From Axinella damicornis (taxonomy: Eukaryota > Porifera > Demospongiae > Axinellida > Axinellidae), in assembly GCA_963931865.1 (NCBI GenBank), contig OZ007509.1, positions 4,221,531 through 4,285,530 of the forward strand: a DNA stretch of 64,000 nt, read 5' to 3'. How positions within the stretch are numbered: the stretch's first letter is position 1; every line of letters starts with the position of its first letter. The notes beneath the pieces are model-generated. The model was given only the letters and a program-made list of their open reading frames with translations, ran no database searches and had not been told where the DNA came from. The position numbers and the translations under genes were made by a program. Shown here in pieces: positions 25,506 to 33,920 of this stretch.

Positions 25506-26257
25506 ACACACACAGTGTCTTCCCCCTCCCCCTCCCCCACGTAGCACAACTCCAACCCCATCAATAAATGATGAAAAGGTACGGCATAGCCTCGTTCCCA
25601 GGCTCGCCGTCTCGGGCCTGGGAACGAGGCTAGGTACGGCACTGCACTACAGGTGTAGACTACCTTGAGCCTCTGGTTGATGACAGTCTGCAGTTTCAAG
25701 TTCGTAGCTACCGTAGCTCATCCACCACTCAGTCTGCAGTTGCATGTTTGTAGTAGCTACGTAGACTATGTTGAGCCCATTGATTCTCATTCATGGCGAT
25801 CTGCAGTTTCAAGTTCATAGTACTGACGTAGTTCATCTTGTGGTGCAAATGTGCACTGGTTACCAGCATCGCACAAAGGCTATGGCTACCTCACTGACTG
25901 ACATCCTGAGAACAAGACTACGTGGGGCTCACTCAGGCTTGCCCCAATGAGGACATCACACAACCTAATCAGCGTGCTTCTGTACAAGTCCTGTGTGACG
26001 TGTTTTCTCTACAATACGGAAATGTGAAGAACAGCTGTTTGTCATGAACTATTGCTCATGCCCAATAAAATGCTATAACTCACTCCGTGAGGTCGACAAA
26101 ATGCAGCAAAGTCATGCATATCTACTAACCATTCTTCACTCCCTTTGTATACCAGGTACTGCCTGCCCCCCGGATATCCCCTCCTCCTCCCCTCCCCCCT
26201 CGTCCAGAAGTTCTCAGGCATTCTGGTTCCTCTGGCATAGTTTATGGCACCTGCTAG
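15025..26257 (+). CDS. PH-domain docking protein (GAB/DOS type) with amplified proline-rich exons
   Basis: Exons: 15025-15138, 18666-18889, 19054-19183, 21015-21131, 21723-21773, 21898-21960, 22483-22533, 24029-24091, 24320-24370, 24430-24465, 25067-25135, 25516-25578, 26156-26257, giving about 377 aa. A PH domain covers roughly residues 15-130 (GTIKQGYLTKSPP, HWKKRWCIL, CLDYYRDE, KRLSLAQCSKVEMD, HVFAIHLPGRVFYFAAPS, FEMREWADVLC). It resembles the GAB1/DOS PH domain, which binds phosphoinositides and brings the scaffold to the membrane beneath receptor tyrosine kinases. The rest is proline-rich. Three exons end in the near-repeat PPPPPPPRSTTPTP, each with a PxxPxR class II SH3 ligand. All exons from 21015 on are phase 0-0, so any subset can be joined. 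The ends (SSGIVYGTC) and the weak GTCTGT donor at 25136 are the least certain parts. Confidence 0.75.
15958..16040. mobile_element. Foldback MITE in docking-gene intron 1
   Basis: The arms TAACCTCTTTCCCAGGCCTC and GAGGCCTGGGAACGAGGCTA pair together with an inner CCCAGATTTTA and TAAAATCTGGG. It is one of the TAGCCTCGTTCC family. Intron 1 (15139-18665) otherwise shows nothing I can support as coding. Confidence 0.65.
18541..18665 (+). promoter_or_regulatory. Extended polypyrimidine tract and 3' splice site
   Basis: About 120 bases of almost pure C/T run straight into TATCCAG before PH-domain exon 2. A plus-strand frame stays open through the tract, but it is intronic and not an N-terminal extension. 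Confidence 0.6.
19840..20301. mobile_element. MITE with CAGTGGCGGATCCAGG-type ends (hAT-like)
   Basis: The left end is CAGTGGCGGATCCAGGGGGG and the right end is CCCCCC..., then CTGTATCCGCCCCTG. These imperfect inverted ends, with a G-run on one side and a C-run on the other, resemble hAT-derived MITEs common in invertebrates. ACGTG occurs at both flanks, but I could not establish a clean 8-bp duplication. Internal CpG-rich inverted segments (GCGCTTCGCGCGG, GGCGCTACGCGCC) are present. It lies in a docking-gene intron. Confidence 0.55.
20380..20620. repeat. Degenerate tandem repeat, ~55 bp unit
   Basis: Repeated blocks CAACATACATAGCGTAGGAC followed by TG-rich and GGAGTGATTG-like sequence occur about four times. 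The repeat is intronic and has no coding role that I can see. Confidence 0.5.
22132..22231. mobile_element. Foldback MITE with 8-bp target duplication
   Basis: The arms TAGCCTTGTTCCCAGTCCCA and TGGGACTGGGTATGAGGCTA pair, as do GCCCAGCTTTTCGTCGCTTG and CAAGCGACGGAAAGCTGGGC. CTATATGG flanks both ends at 22124-22131 and 22232-22239. Confidence 0.8.
22640..23098. mobile_element. 459-bp TIR element with 10-bp target duplication
   Basis: The left end TAGCCTCGTTCCCAGGCCGT continues through GGGAGGGAGAAACGGCCTGG. The right end is the near-exact complement and ends CGAGGCTA. CCTATGGAAC lies directly outside each end (22630-22639 and 23099-23108). The interior of about 330 bp has no transposase, so it is non-autonomous. 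It lies between the two copies of the duplicated exon block, inside an intron. Confidence 0.9.
23381..23426 (+). pseudogene. Broken copy of docking-gene exon 5
   Basis: After the acceptor CAATGTACAG this reads QLFPPCPTWDAMPMQ and then TGA. Its intact paralog at 21723-21773 reads HLFPPHPTWDATPVQDE and ends at GAG before GTACGT. In this copy a retrotransposon interrupts the sequence at TGCAAT, which removes the donor and creates the stop. It cannot act as a normal internal exon, so I left it out of the gene model. Confidence 0.8.
23427..23902 (+). mobile_element. LINE 3' fragment with TGCAAT target duplication
   Basis: The insertion begins in A-rich sequence and ends with a (TGAT)n-like tail (GTTTGATTGATTGATTGATT). 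It is bounded by TGCAAT at 23421-23426 and 23903-23908. The body shows LINE-like 3' terminal sequence but only short frames. The microsatellite tail and 5' truncation suggest a CR1/L2/jockey-type element, which is inference. Confidence 0.65.
24636..24870. repeat. Minisatellite, ~27-30 bp unit, about 8 copies
   Basis: The unit reads approximately GCGGATGCAATCGGGGAGCA followed by GCAGCTGAA. It lies in a docking-gene intron; the Ala/Pro/Leu-rich minus frames across it are artefacts. Confidence 0.85.
25459..25515 (+). repeat. (C)n(CA)n tract forming a splice acceptor
   Basis: A run of more than 30 C passes straight into (CA)n and ends CACACAG at the acceptor of the exon at 25516-25578. The repeat supplies the pyrimidine tract and AG for the third RSTTPTP exon copy. 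Confidence 0.75.
25587..25632. mobile_element. Minimal 46-bp MITE beside a splice donor
   Basis: TAGCCTCGTTCCCAGGCTCG pairs with GGGCCTGGGAACGAGGCTA and almost nothing lies between them. GGTACGGCA (9 bp) is duplicated at 25578-25586 and 25633-25641. The left copy of that duplication contains the splice donor (G|GTACGG) of the exon ending at 25578. Confidence 0.85.
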
Positions 26258-27337
26258 CTGCAGATATTATAGGTACGTATCTAGTTGTAGTAATTATACA
26301 CTCAGTCTGTATGTTTTATAACAAGTGAGTCTTTAAAAGACTTGATGTGTCTCGGCACGACTTGGTATCAGCTAGAATCATGCAGAGGACATGGCAGCTG
26401 CTTAACCCTTTATTATGACTGCAAAATCTGTTAGCTATGAGACTTTCAGCTTAAGTGAGCGTCAATATCCTTGGAGGTTCTGTGTGAGCAAGGGGTGGGT
26501 CAGGACAAAGGGTGAAAGCAGTATGGTCGTGTCTGGGCTTGATGTTTAGTCAACACCTTGGCCAATTCTTTGAGCACTTATCTATAGGCCTATAGCTAGC
26601 TAGCTAGAGCTGAGTGAGCTTTAGTATGCACTTGGGATGGCTGAGTGCAGCACACTGGATGGGTGAGTATTCATTGTCCTGAATTAAGTATTAGAGCTAC
26701 GTAGCAGCAGTCTTGGTAAGAGGATTCATGAGCAGCCATGCAAACCCATAATCATATTTGAAGATCTACTTGCACGTTATAAATACGTTTGACACCCTAT
26801 TAAGGGTGTAGAGCATGCATGCAGCACTTGCGCGGGCGCATTGCGAAAAGCGACGTACGTACCACGTACCACGTACGTACCTACGCATCCAGCACTGTGT
26901 CTCGGCACTTCGGTGCCGAGACAAAAACTGAGGTTTGGGTGTTTATTTTTCCAGATGGCAAAATTCTGATTCATTAATGCTGAAATTTGATTGTCCACAA
27001 AGGTTTATAACGTGAAACATGGGCTGTACAAATTGCCAGTCAAGCACGATCAGTTTTCTATATCCTGGACCAACTATAGCTAGTGAATGTTGACGTATAG
27101 ATCTACTTCGTTTCCAGTGTGTTGTCATGGGTAATACATTACACAAAGCGGATACACGTTTTAGCCTCGTTCCCAGGCTTCTCCCCAGCTTAGTTTGTTA
27201 CGTACTGTGCAGTATGTGGCAAAAAGTTGGCCTTAAATCAGAATCTGCATGCCGTCGCAACTGTTGTACAGACTGTATGTTCCAGGCCAGCTTACTGGGC
27301 AAGGCCAGTGTATACGTGTATGTATTAAGGTAGCAAG

Positions 27338-27437
27338 TGTCTCAGCCCCAGCCCCAAACCAACCCCCTGCTCAGATTGCTTCTGGTATCATGCAGTACAG
27401 GAAGTGATCCGTTGGTTTGGGTCTGGGGCCGAGACTA
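27338..27437. mobile_element. 100-bp foldback MITE with 9-bp target duplication
   Basis: TGTCTCAGCCCCAGCCCCAA pairs with TTGGGTCTGGGGCCGAGACTA-type sequence. GGTAGCAAG is repeated at 27329-27337 and 27438-27446. Confidence 0.85.
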
Positions 27438-27841
27438 GGTAGCAAGTACCATCTCATTTTTTCCAAATGGTGGAATAATTATTACATAAAAGTGTTGACA
27501 TTGATAATTAACCCTTGATTTGTTCTTTCTTTTGTCAACAGAAAAACAGCTTTATACTTGTAAATGTAGCTGTGTTGATCACCTGTGCATTGCGTCATGT
27601 CCGCTGTGATCACGGTTACAGTGAACTCTCTCTGTTGAATCAGATTGAGATATCTTTGGTCATGTGATGATCATTCAAAGAATTTGTGTGTTTATGCAGA
27701 ATTCATGTGTGGTTATGCAACCAATTATTAATATGTTGTACATTTTTCACTGTACTTCTTAGACACCTTGTTAGCCTCGTTCCAACGAGGCTAACACTTT
27801 GCCTCATCCCTAGGCTCTTCCTCGCATGCAAATTAAGGTCA

Positions 27842-28064
27842 TACAGTCAAACCTCCGATAGTGCCATGGACCCTCCGAGATAGGGCCACAATATAATAAA
27901 CCTCTCTACAAAGGACGCTTTTCAAGGTCCCAAATAATTGGTTTGCCTATGGTTCTAATACATTTTGAACTTCCGAGAAGAGGACAACCTCTCTATATAC
28001 AAAGGACAAAAGACTTGAATTCATATTGTTCCCAAAGTGTCCTTTGTTCGGAGGTTTGACTGTA
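27842..28064. mobile_element. Tc1/mariner-type MITE (TACAGTCAAACCTC ends)
   Basis: The 223-bp element starts TACAGTCAAACCTCCG and ends CGGAGGTTTGACTGTA. Internal inverted segments include CCTCTCTACAAAGGAC and its partner CCTTTGT. TA ends and CAGTCAAACC tips are typical of mariner-derived MITEs. It is non-coding. Confidence 0.8.
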
Positions 28065-29005
28065 GTTCTTAAAGCATGAATAAGATGTATAAATTAATTA
28101 TGCAGGATGTCTTAAGCTTGGGAACACAATTAGCTGCATGCTGGGTATATAATATATAGTGGCAGCTTTGGTGGACTGGTTCCTAAAATAGTGTTGCAGT
28201 TATACTGTTATAGACTGTTATAGTCATGATTTTGTCTGTTTCTTTGCAACAGCAAATGCAATTAGTGCCGATTTCAACACAGATGCTAACATATAAGTTA
28301 TATATACGGGTACATCCTATACTCTACAACTGGACAGTGACCTTGAGAAACTGAATATAGACTACTTCACTTCGAATCACTCTTCACTAGGAGACACTCC
28401 GAGACAGTACACTCAAGTTTCACTTCATGCATGTGATGCTAATTAATGATTTCATGTATATATGTGTATACGTACCCAGCAGTTGAAATGGACGTGCAAT
28501 CTCCATAGAAAATCATAAATCATTGTGTAGCAGTTCAAGATTAAGATAACACACACACACACACACACACACACGTTCAATTAAGTTCTCTATCCTGACG
28601 TCACGCATGTGATACATTATCCCAGGCCCTCCCTCACTTTTCCGTACTGTAAGCGACGAAAGGCTGGGCGATGGCCTGGGAACGAGGCTACTGATTTTGT
28701 ACTCCACAGGCAGACGGACACAAACCAATCACTTAACTTCCTGCTGTGCAAGCGCGCACTGGATAAATGTGACCTGGAAAGCAAAAAGGGCCCTTATGGC
28801 CGTATCAAAAAGGGAAATTAGTCCAGAATTTTTATTTCCGCAAAATGTCCTTCCGTTCTTGTGAAACCACCCTAGCAACACTAATTAATAAAGAAATGTG
28901 TCGGCATCACAAAGTTTACTTCTTCCGTTTGTTCTGTTTTCCGTCACTGTTGGGACGAGGGACCAATGGCAATGGACATGTAATGTTTTTAGCTAGGTTG
29001 TTAGT

Positions 29006-29882
29006 CTAAGAGCAGAAAGGGCGGATTTCATCATGCAAATAACATTGTCTCTTAACATCCAGGCCTGCTGGAATTATCTCCAGAGGTTTCTTCCCTTGAA
29101 GTGATGCAGTAGTCACACCTTTTTTACAGATGTCGACTTCCTCTTCAGTGGAGTGTGAGTATTCCTTCACATACACCTTTCCTGGACTTGCCTTCTTCAC
29201 CTTGAAGTGATGGTATTTTGTGATATTTGGAATTGTCTTGAAAAATTCACCAAGGAGTTCTGACCAATTGTACCAGTGAACTAGACGAGTTTCTGTGCTA
29301 GAAATTGTCAACTGTGCCTTGTTTTTACCAGCAACAGATGACTCATTGACAACTCGCTCAATGTCTACCAACGTATCAACTTTAGATTTTTGAAAGAGAT
29401 TCTTGAACAATCGATCCGGGGCAAACTTGGTGTGCCCAGCAAGCATGAAAGACGTACAGCTCAATCGTTTCGTTACTGCCGGCTAACATTCGCCACATGA
29501 GATACTGCACTACGTAATTTGGCCATCACAGTTGTCAGCATGTAGTTTGAGGTGTTTTACATTGTGACCATGGGTCTGTAGACAGTGATGAACCAGGCTT
29601 ATAGTGGCATTACCTCCTTTTCCAATCGTGTCTGCCTCATCAATCAAATAGTTGACTTGCGTTGAGGTGGCTTCACAAGCAACTCCACATTTCCTGGGGG
29701 TTTTGAAAAAAATAGGGCCTGGTTGTTGAGAGTCGAAGGAGAAGGGATTTTTTAACCAGACTCTGGTCACCATTGTTGCATCTCAGTGCCTCCTCCACTG
29801 TGGTGATCAAGGAATGTGCATGTGCACAAGTAAAAATGACCCTGGGAGTTTGGTGACACTTTGCATGTTTACGAGGAATCAC
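29006..29882 (-). pseudogene. DUF7869-like (transposon-associated) gene remnant
   Basis: Two minus-strand blocks match, from memory, a family widespread in sponges, cnidarians and fish and annotated as DUF7869. The upstream block (29510-29735) reads QQPGPIFFKTPRKCG, then VNYLIDEADTIGKGGNAT, then LKLHADNCDGQ. The downstream block (29006-29464) reads FMLAGHTKFAPDRLFKNLFQ, ending with NITKYHHFKV. About 45 bp with stops separate them, where the family normally continues from ADNC-GQ-KNN into the AGHTKF motif. The gene is therefore broken. The sequence upstream of the first block (about 29736-29840) belongs to the TIR element also seen near 33.6, 35.9 and 36.3-36.7 kb. The molecular role of DUF7869 is not settled; an RNase H-like transposase relative is plausible. 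Confidence 0.6.
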
Positions 29883-30153
29883 CTTGCCCTTACAATGCTG
29901 TAATGAAACCCGCCACTGATTTGTGTTTTTACCTGTCAGCAGAATGCAAACTTCCTACTGAAAGCTGCAAACATGTCTGAAACAGTGAAATCAAACAGGC
30001 TCACAGAGGCACAAGAACATCTTCATGACGCTCGATCGCAGTGACAGTACTATGACAATCAATGCAATTCTGCCAAAGAGGCTCTGAAAAGCAATCCTCC
30101 AAATGAGTTGTTTTGACTATATATGCTCAACAAGTATACACTATATCATTTCG

Positions 30154-32340
30154 AGGGGCGACCGCACTCCTGGTAGCCGCGGTTAACGGTAGCACAAGCT
30201 AAGTGTAACAGTTCGTTCCAATTATCACACATCACGTGACTACCATGATAGCTATATATATAATTATTATATATATATATGTATATAAGATATGGAAGAT
30301 CAGAAATTATTTAGAGTGCTCTCAGTAGCCGCGTTGCAGTTGCGACTCGCGCCAGCGCGGTGAAATTAGGCATGTGAGCGTTAGTGAAAGACAGCGATCA
30401 CTGCCAGAGGAGGACGGCCAAGGTTGACCTTTTCTAATCAGGTCTCATTAAAGTCACGTGAAATCCGATACTATGGATTACGTAATGCATGTTAAGTACA
30501 GTACTTTCCATAGACATCGTTTCAACGGTTTTCACCATCGCGCCCCGGCTCAATCAACAGGAATACTGGCTCGCAAGGAAGCGTAGGCATCTGTTGTCGT
30601 TATAAAAGGCCGAGCCCTTCAAGATTCAGCTGCGGCATGGCAGAAACGAGTTGAAGTAGTCTCCTGGGCCAGATGGTCCCCACGCGTGCCGCAAACATCT
30701 GGCCCGCGAGACTCGAGTGGAGGTTCGGTGCCGTCTCGTCGGTTTTGCAAAGCACGTTCAACGATTGCCAACTGTGAACACTCCATAGCAGCCACAGAAA
30801 CGGTCTTCTATTCGTATGGTTATCTGCAATAACTTTTAATAACCGTCCACTTGTCACATGATAGAAAGTGAATAATTACTCGTGACGTTGCGGTGGCCAA
30901 CCTCCTCTGGATCACGGCAGTGTGGTCAGAATCTTCGTGTGCCTTTCCCGAGGGCTGTACTGCCACCGGAAGTCGAAGAGAGCGCTCGAGCAATGGTGGC
31001 CGACGGCACGACAAAAGCGCTTGTATCTCCGCCACCAAGGTGAGTTTCAGCACTAATATTTTGATTTTGTGTCACTGCATCATAGCGATCACGACGGTGT
31101 AGTCAGAATCTTTGTAGGCCATTCCGAAGTAGTCGAACGTTATTTACATTATTTAATTAACGAGGGGCAACCGCACTCCTGGTAGCCGCGGGTGAACGGT
31201 AGCACAAGCTAAGTGTGACAGTTCGTTCCAATTATCACACCACGTGAGTACCATGATAGATATATATAGGGAAGATCAGAAATTATATAGAGTGCTATCA
31301 AGTCTCTAGTAGTAGTACCATTCATAGCCGCGTTGCAACCCCGCCGTAGCTGGAGCGCAAGCTGCAATTCGTTCCAATTAACGCACATGCCACGTGGCAA
31401 CCACGCTCAGTCGATCGCGAGCAATGGCGACCAAAAGGAAGACAAGACATTATTACAACACTCACAACTTAGCCAGCACGGTGAGTTTCGGCATGTAAGC
31501 GTCAGTGAACGACAGCGATCACGGCCGTGTGGTCAGAATCTTCGTGTGCCCTTCCTAAGAACGGTACTGCCACCGGAAGTCGAAGAGAGCGCTAGCGCTC
31601 GAGCAATGGCGGCCAACGGCGAGACAAAAACGTTCATATCTCTACCACCAAAGTGAGTTTCAGCACAATTATTTTGATTTTGTGTCACTGCATCATAGCG
31701 ATCACGACGGTGTAGTCAGAATCTTTGTAGGCCATTCGGAAATAGTCAAACGTTTATTAATTACATTATAGGGGCAACCGCACTCCTGGTAGCCGCGGTT
31801 AAACGGTAGCCCAAGCTAAGTGTGTCAGTTCGTTCCAATTATCACACATCATGTGAGTACCATGATAGCTATATACAGGGATGATCAGAAATTATTTAGA
31901 GTGCTCTCAAGTACCCATTCATAAAGTACACGTAGCCACATTGCTACCCCGGTTGCGTAGCGCAGTACGTTCCAATTAACGCACATGCCACGTGGCACCC
32001 ACGCTCAGTCGATCGCGATCAATGGCGACCAAAAGGAAGACAAGACATTATTACAGCACTCGCAACTTCCCCAGCACGGCGAGTTTTGGCATGCAAGCGT
32101 CAGTGAACGACAGCGATCACGGGCGTGTGGTCAGAATCTTCGTGTGCCTTTCCTAAGAACAGTACTGCCACCGGAAGTCGAAGAGAGCGCTCGAGTAATG
32201 GCGGCCACGGCGAGACAAAAGCGCTCATATCTCCACCACCAAGGTGAGTTTCAGCACAATTATTTTGATTTTATGTCACTGCATGATAGCGATCACGACG
32301 GTGTAGTCACAATCTCTGTACGCCATTCCTAGCACTCAAA
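30154..32340 (+). repeat. Three ~600-bp direct repeat units with short ATG exons
   Basis: Units begin at about 30154, 31162 and 31767 with GGGGC(A/G)ACCGCACTCCTGG then TAGCCGCGG. Units 2 and 3 are about 600 bp apart and nearly collinear; unit 1 carries extra sequence (about 30370-30890). Each unit holds a CpG-rich stretch with one or two short open frames that run into a consensus donor GTGAGT. MATKRKTRHYYNTHNLAST precedes GTGAGT in unit 2 (ATG 31424) and a near copy does in unit 3 (ATG 32022). A second frame MAANGETK or MVADGTTK precedes GTGAGT at ATG 31003, 31606 and 32198. They look like duplicated promoter and first-exon modules, but I see no downstream exon they join. A transposon 5' region is the alternative. 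Confidence 0.55.
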
Positions 32341-32360
32341 CGTTATTTACATTAATTACA

Positions 32361-32502
32361 TTAATTAATTACGCGGCACAATTTTTCCTATACCAGGAGT
32401 GTAATAGTTTAGATTACATTACGCGGCACAATTTTTCCTATACCAGGGGTGTAATTAATTACATTACGCGGCACAATTTTTCCTATACCAGGAGTGTAAT
32501 AT
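32361..32502. repeat. Three tandem copies of a ~50-bp unit
   Basis: Each copy contains ATTACGCGGCACAATTTTTC followed by CTATACCAGG(A/G)GTGTAAT. The spacing varies slightly with AT-rich linkers. A second loose repeat follows at about 32560-32655 (GTCACGTGAAAAATCCGTAT type). Confidence 0.75.
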
Positions 32503-32694
32503 CATACACCTACGTTTGAATAATGTACAGCAGTCAATGGTACGCAAGCGCAGTTGATAAAAACCCGTATTTTGTACTGTAGGTCACGTGAAAAATCCGT
32601 ATTAGTACTGTTGGTCACGCGAGAAATCCGTATTATGTACAGTAAGTCACGTGCGCTACAGCAACTCTGTGATAGTTTCGTGTCAGAGACTACC

Positions 32695-33070
32695 TAGTCT
32701 CGTTCCCAGACCCCAACCCGCGAGAAAGGGGTCTGGGGACAATGCTACAGTCAGCTCGACCCTATGACGTTGTCTGGAATGTGGGATGGCCAATCACAGT
32801 TTAGCTAGAGCTATAAATTGCTTCGCAGTTTCCGTGTCGGCTAAGTAGACTTGGTAGATACGGCCCAGAACGACGCGAAGAGGAGTGCTGCCTTCGTTGG
32901 TACAAAGAATATCTCTCACCGCTTTACTGGGCATCATCAAACATGCCATTTTCATCTGGAATCTACTGATTACGTCATCGTGGCACGCCCCTCGAAGGTC
33001 AGGCAGCATGTAGCATTGTCCCCAGACCCCTTTTTCGCGCGTGCGCGTTCGGGGTCTGGGAACGAGACTA
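32695..33070. mobile_element. 376-bp TIR element (TAGTCTCG variant), 9-bp duplication
   Basis: The left end TAGTCTCGTTCCCAGACCCC and the right end GGGGTCTGGGAACGAGACTA pair, with a further inverted stretch AAAGGGGTCTGGGGACAATGC. GAGACTACC is repeated at 32686-32694 and 33071-33079. No transposase is present. From 33080 to about 33900 I see no gene, only the hairpin at 33430-33574 and a partial TIR-element copy at about 33585-33690. Confidence 0.9.
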
Positions 33071-33429
33071 GAGACTACCTGGACTAGCTGATACTGACTA
33101 CCTTTTGGGCTCCTGAAGAGGGCTGACTTACATCTCGATACTTCCGGAAGTCGAGGTTGAACTCGTTCGTATACTCCGTTTGAAATGGACCGTACAACTG
33201 CCCAGCGTGGACCGACCGTACAGCTGCCAGTTATCGGCGTGGCTCCGCCTTGGGCTTGGTACGCAGGCCTTCTCGCCCAAGCGTTTGAAGCTTGCCGTAC
33301 TAACGCGAAGGGTTGGCAACCAGAAATGAAAATATTGTCGCCATGAGCATGCAGCTATGGTAACGCGCATTCGCTACGTTCATTGGTAGAGGAATGTGCA
33401 ATGAAATTCCAGGTTTGTATGATAAAATC

Positions 33430-33574
33430 AGTATCACCATAGTACCAAGCTATACCGGAAACATATCACTCGTTTGTCGCCTTCGGCATTGTTACTCGTG
33501 CTTCGCACTCGTAACAATACTACGGCAACGAACTCGTGATATTTTCCGGTATAGCTTGGTACTATGGTGATACT
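33430..33574. repeat. 145-bp foldback
   Basis: AGTATCACCATAGTACCAAG through TATACCGGAAA is mirrored by TTTTCCGGTATAGCTTGGTA through GGTGATACT. The centre is TTACTCGTGCTTCGCACTCG. It lies about 350 bp upstream of the first decarboxylase gene. Confidence 0.85.
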
Positions 33575-33920
33575 TATATAGTAAGAAGAGAAGGTAACCA
33601 GGCTGTAGTCACCTCAGTTGCATCTCAGTGCCTCCTCCACTGTGGTGATCAAGGAATGAGCACACAAGTGCAGCCTAATTTGATGCGCCATTAAACCTTG
33701 TTAATCCCAGGCTGGTTGCTATGGGGGATGCGAGCACAGGGACATGGATGCTATGCGCCTGATTGACCACAAAGTTGTAAAAGTGCGTAAGGGCCCTTTC
33801 CAGGTCACATACTAGCTAGCTATGTAGGGTGTTGTCTACAAAATAGCACGTTTAGTCTCGACCTCCCTGGGTCTGGGAACGAACAATATTTTTGTACTGT
33901 TAATTTTGCACCGCCGTACC

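Larger units (their letters stand above)
26258..29000. other. Intergenic, no gene seen; several small DNA elements
   Basis: No exon is supported. A short perfect stem-loop lies at about 26898-26923 (TGTCTCGGCAC TTC GGTGCCGAGACA). A mini-foldback TTAGCCTCGTTCCAACGAGG is at about 27772-27796, and a foldback remnant is at about 28620-28691 (CCCAGGCCCTCCC, GGCCTGGGAACGAGGCTA). An (AC)n run is at about 28551-28574. Larger elements at 27338-27437 and 27842-28064 are listed separately. Confidence 0.5.
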
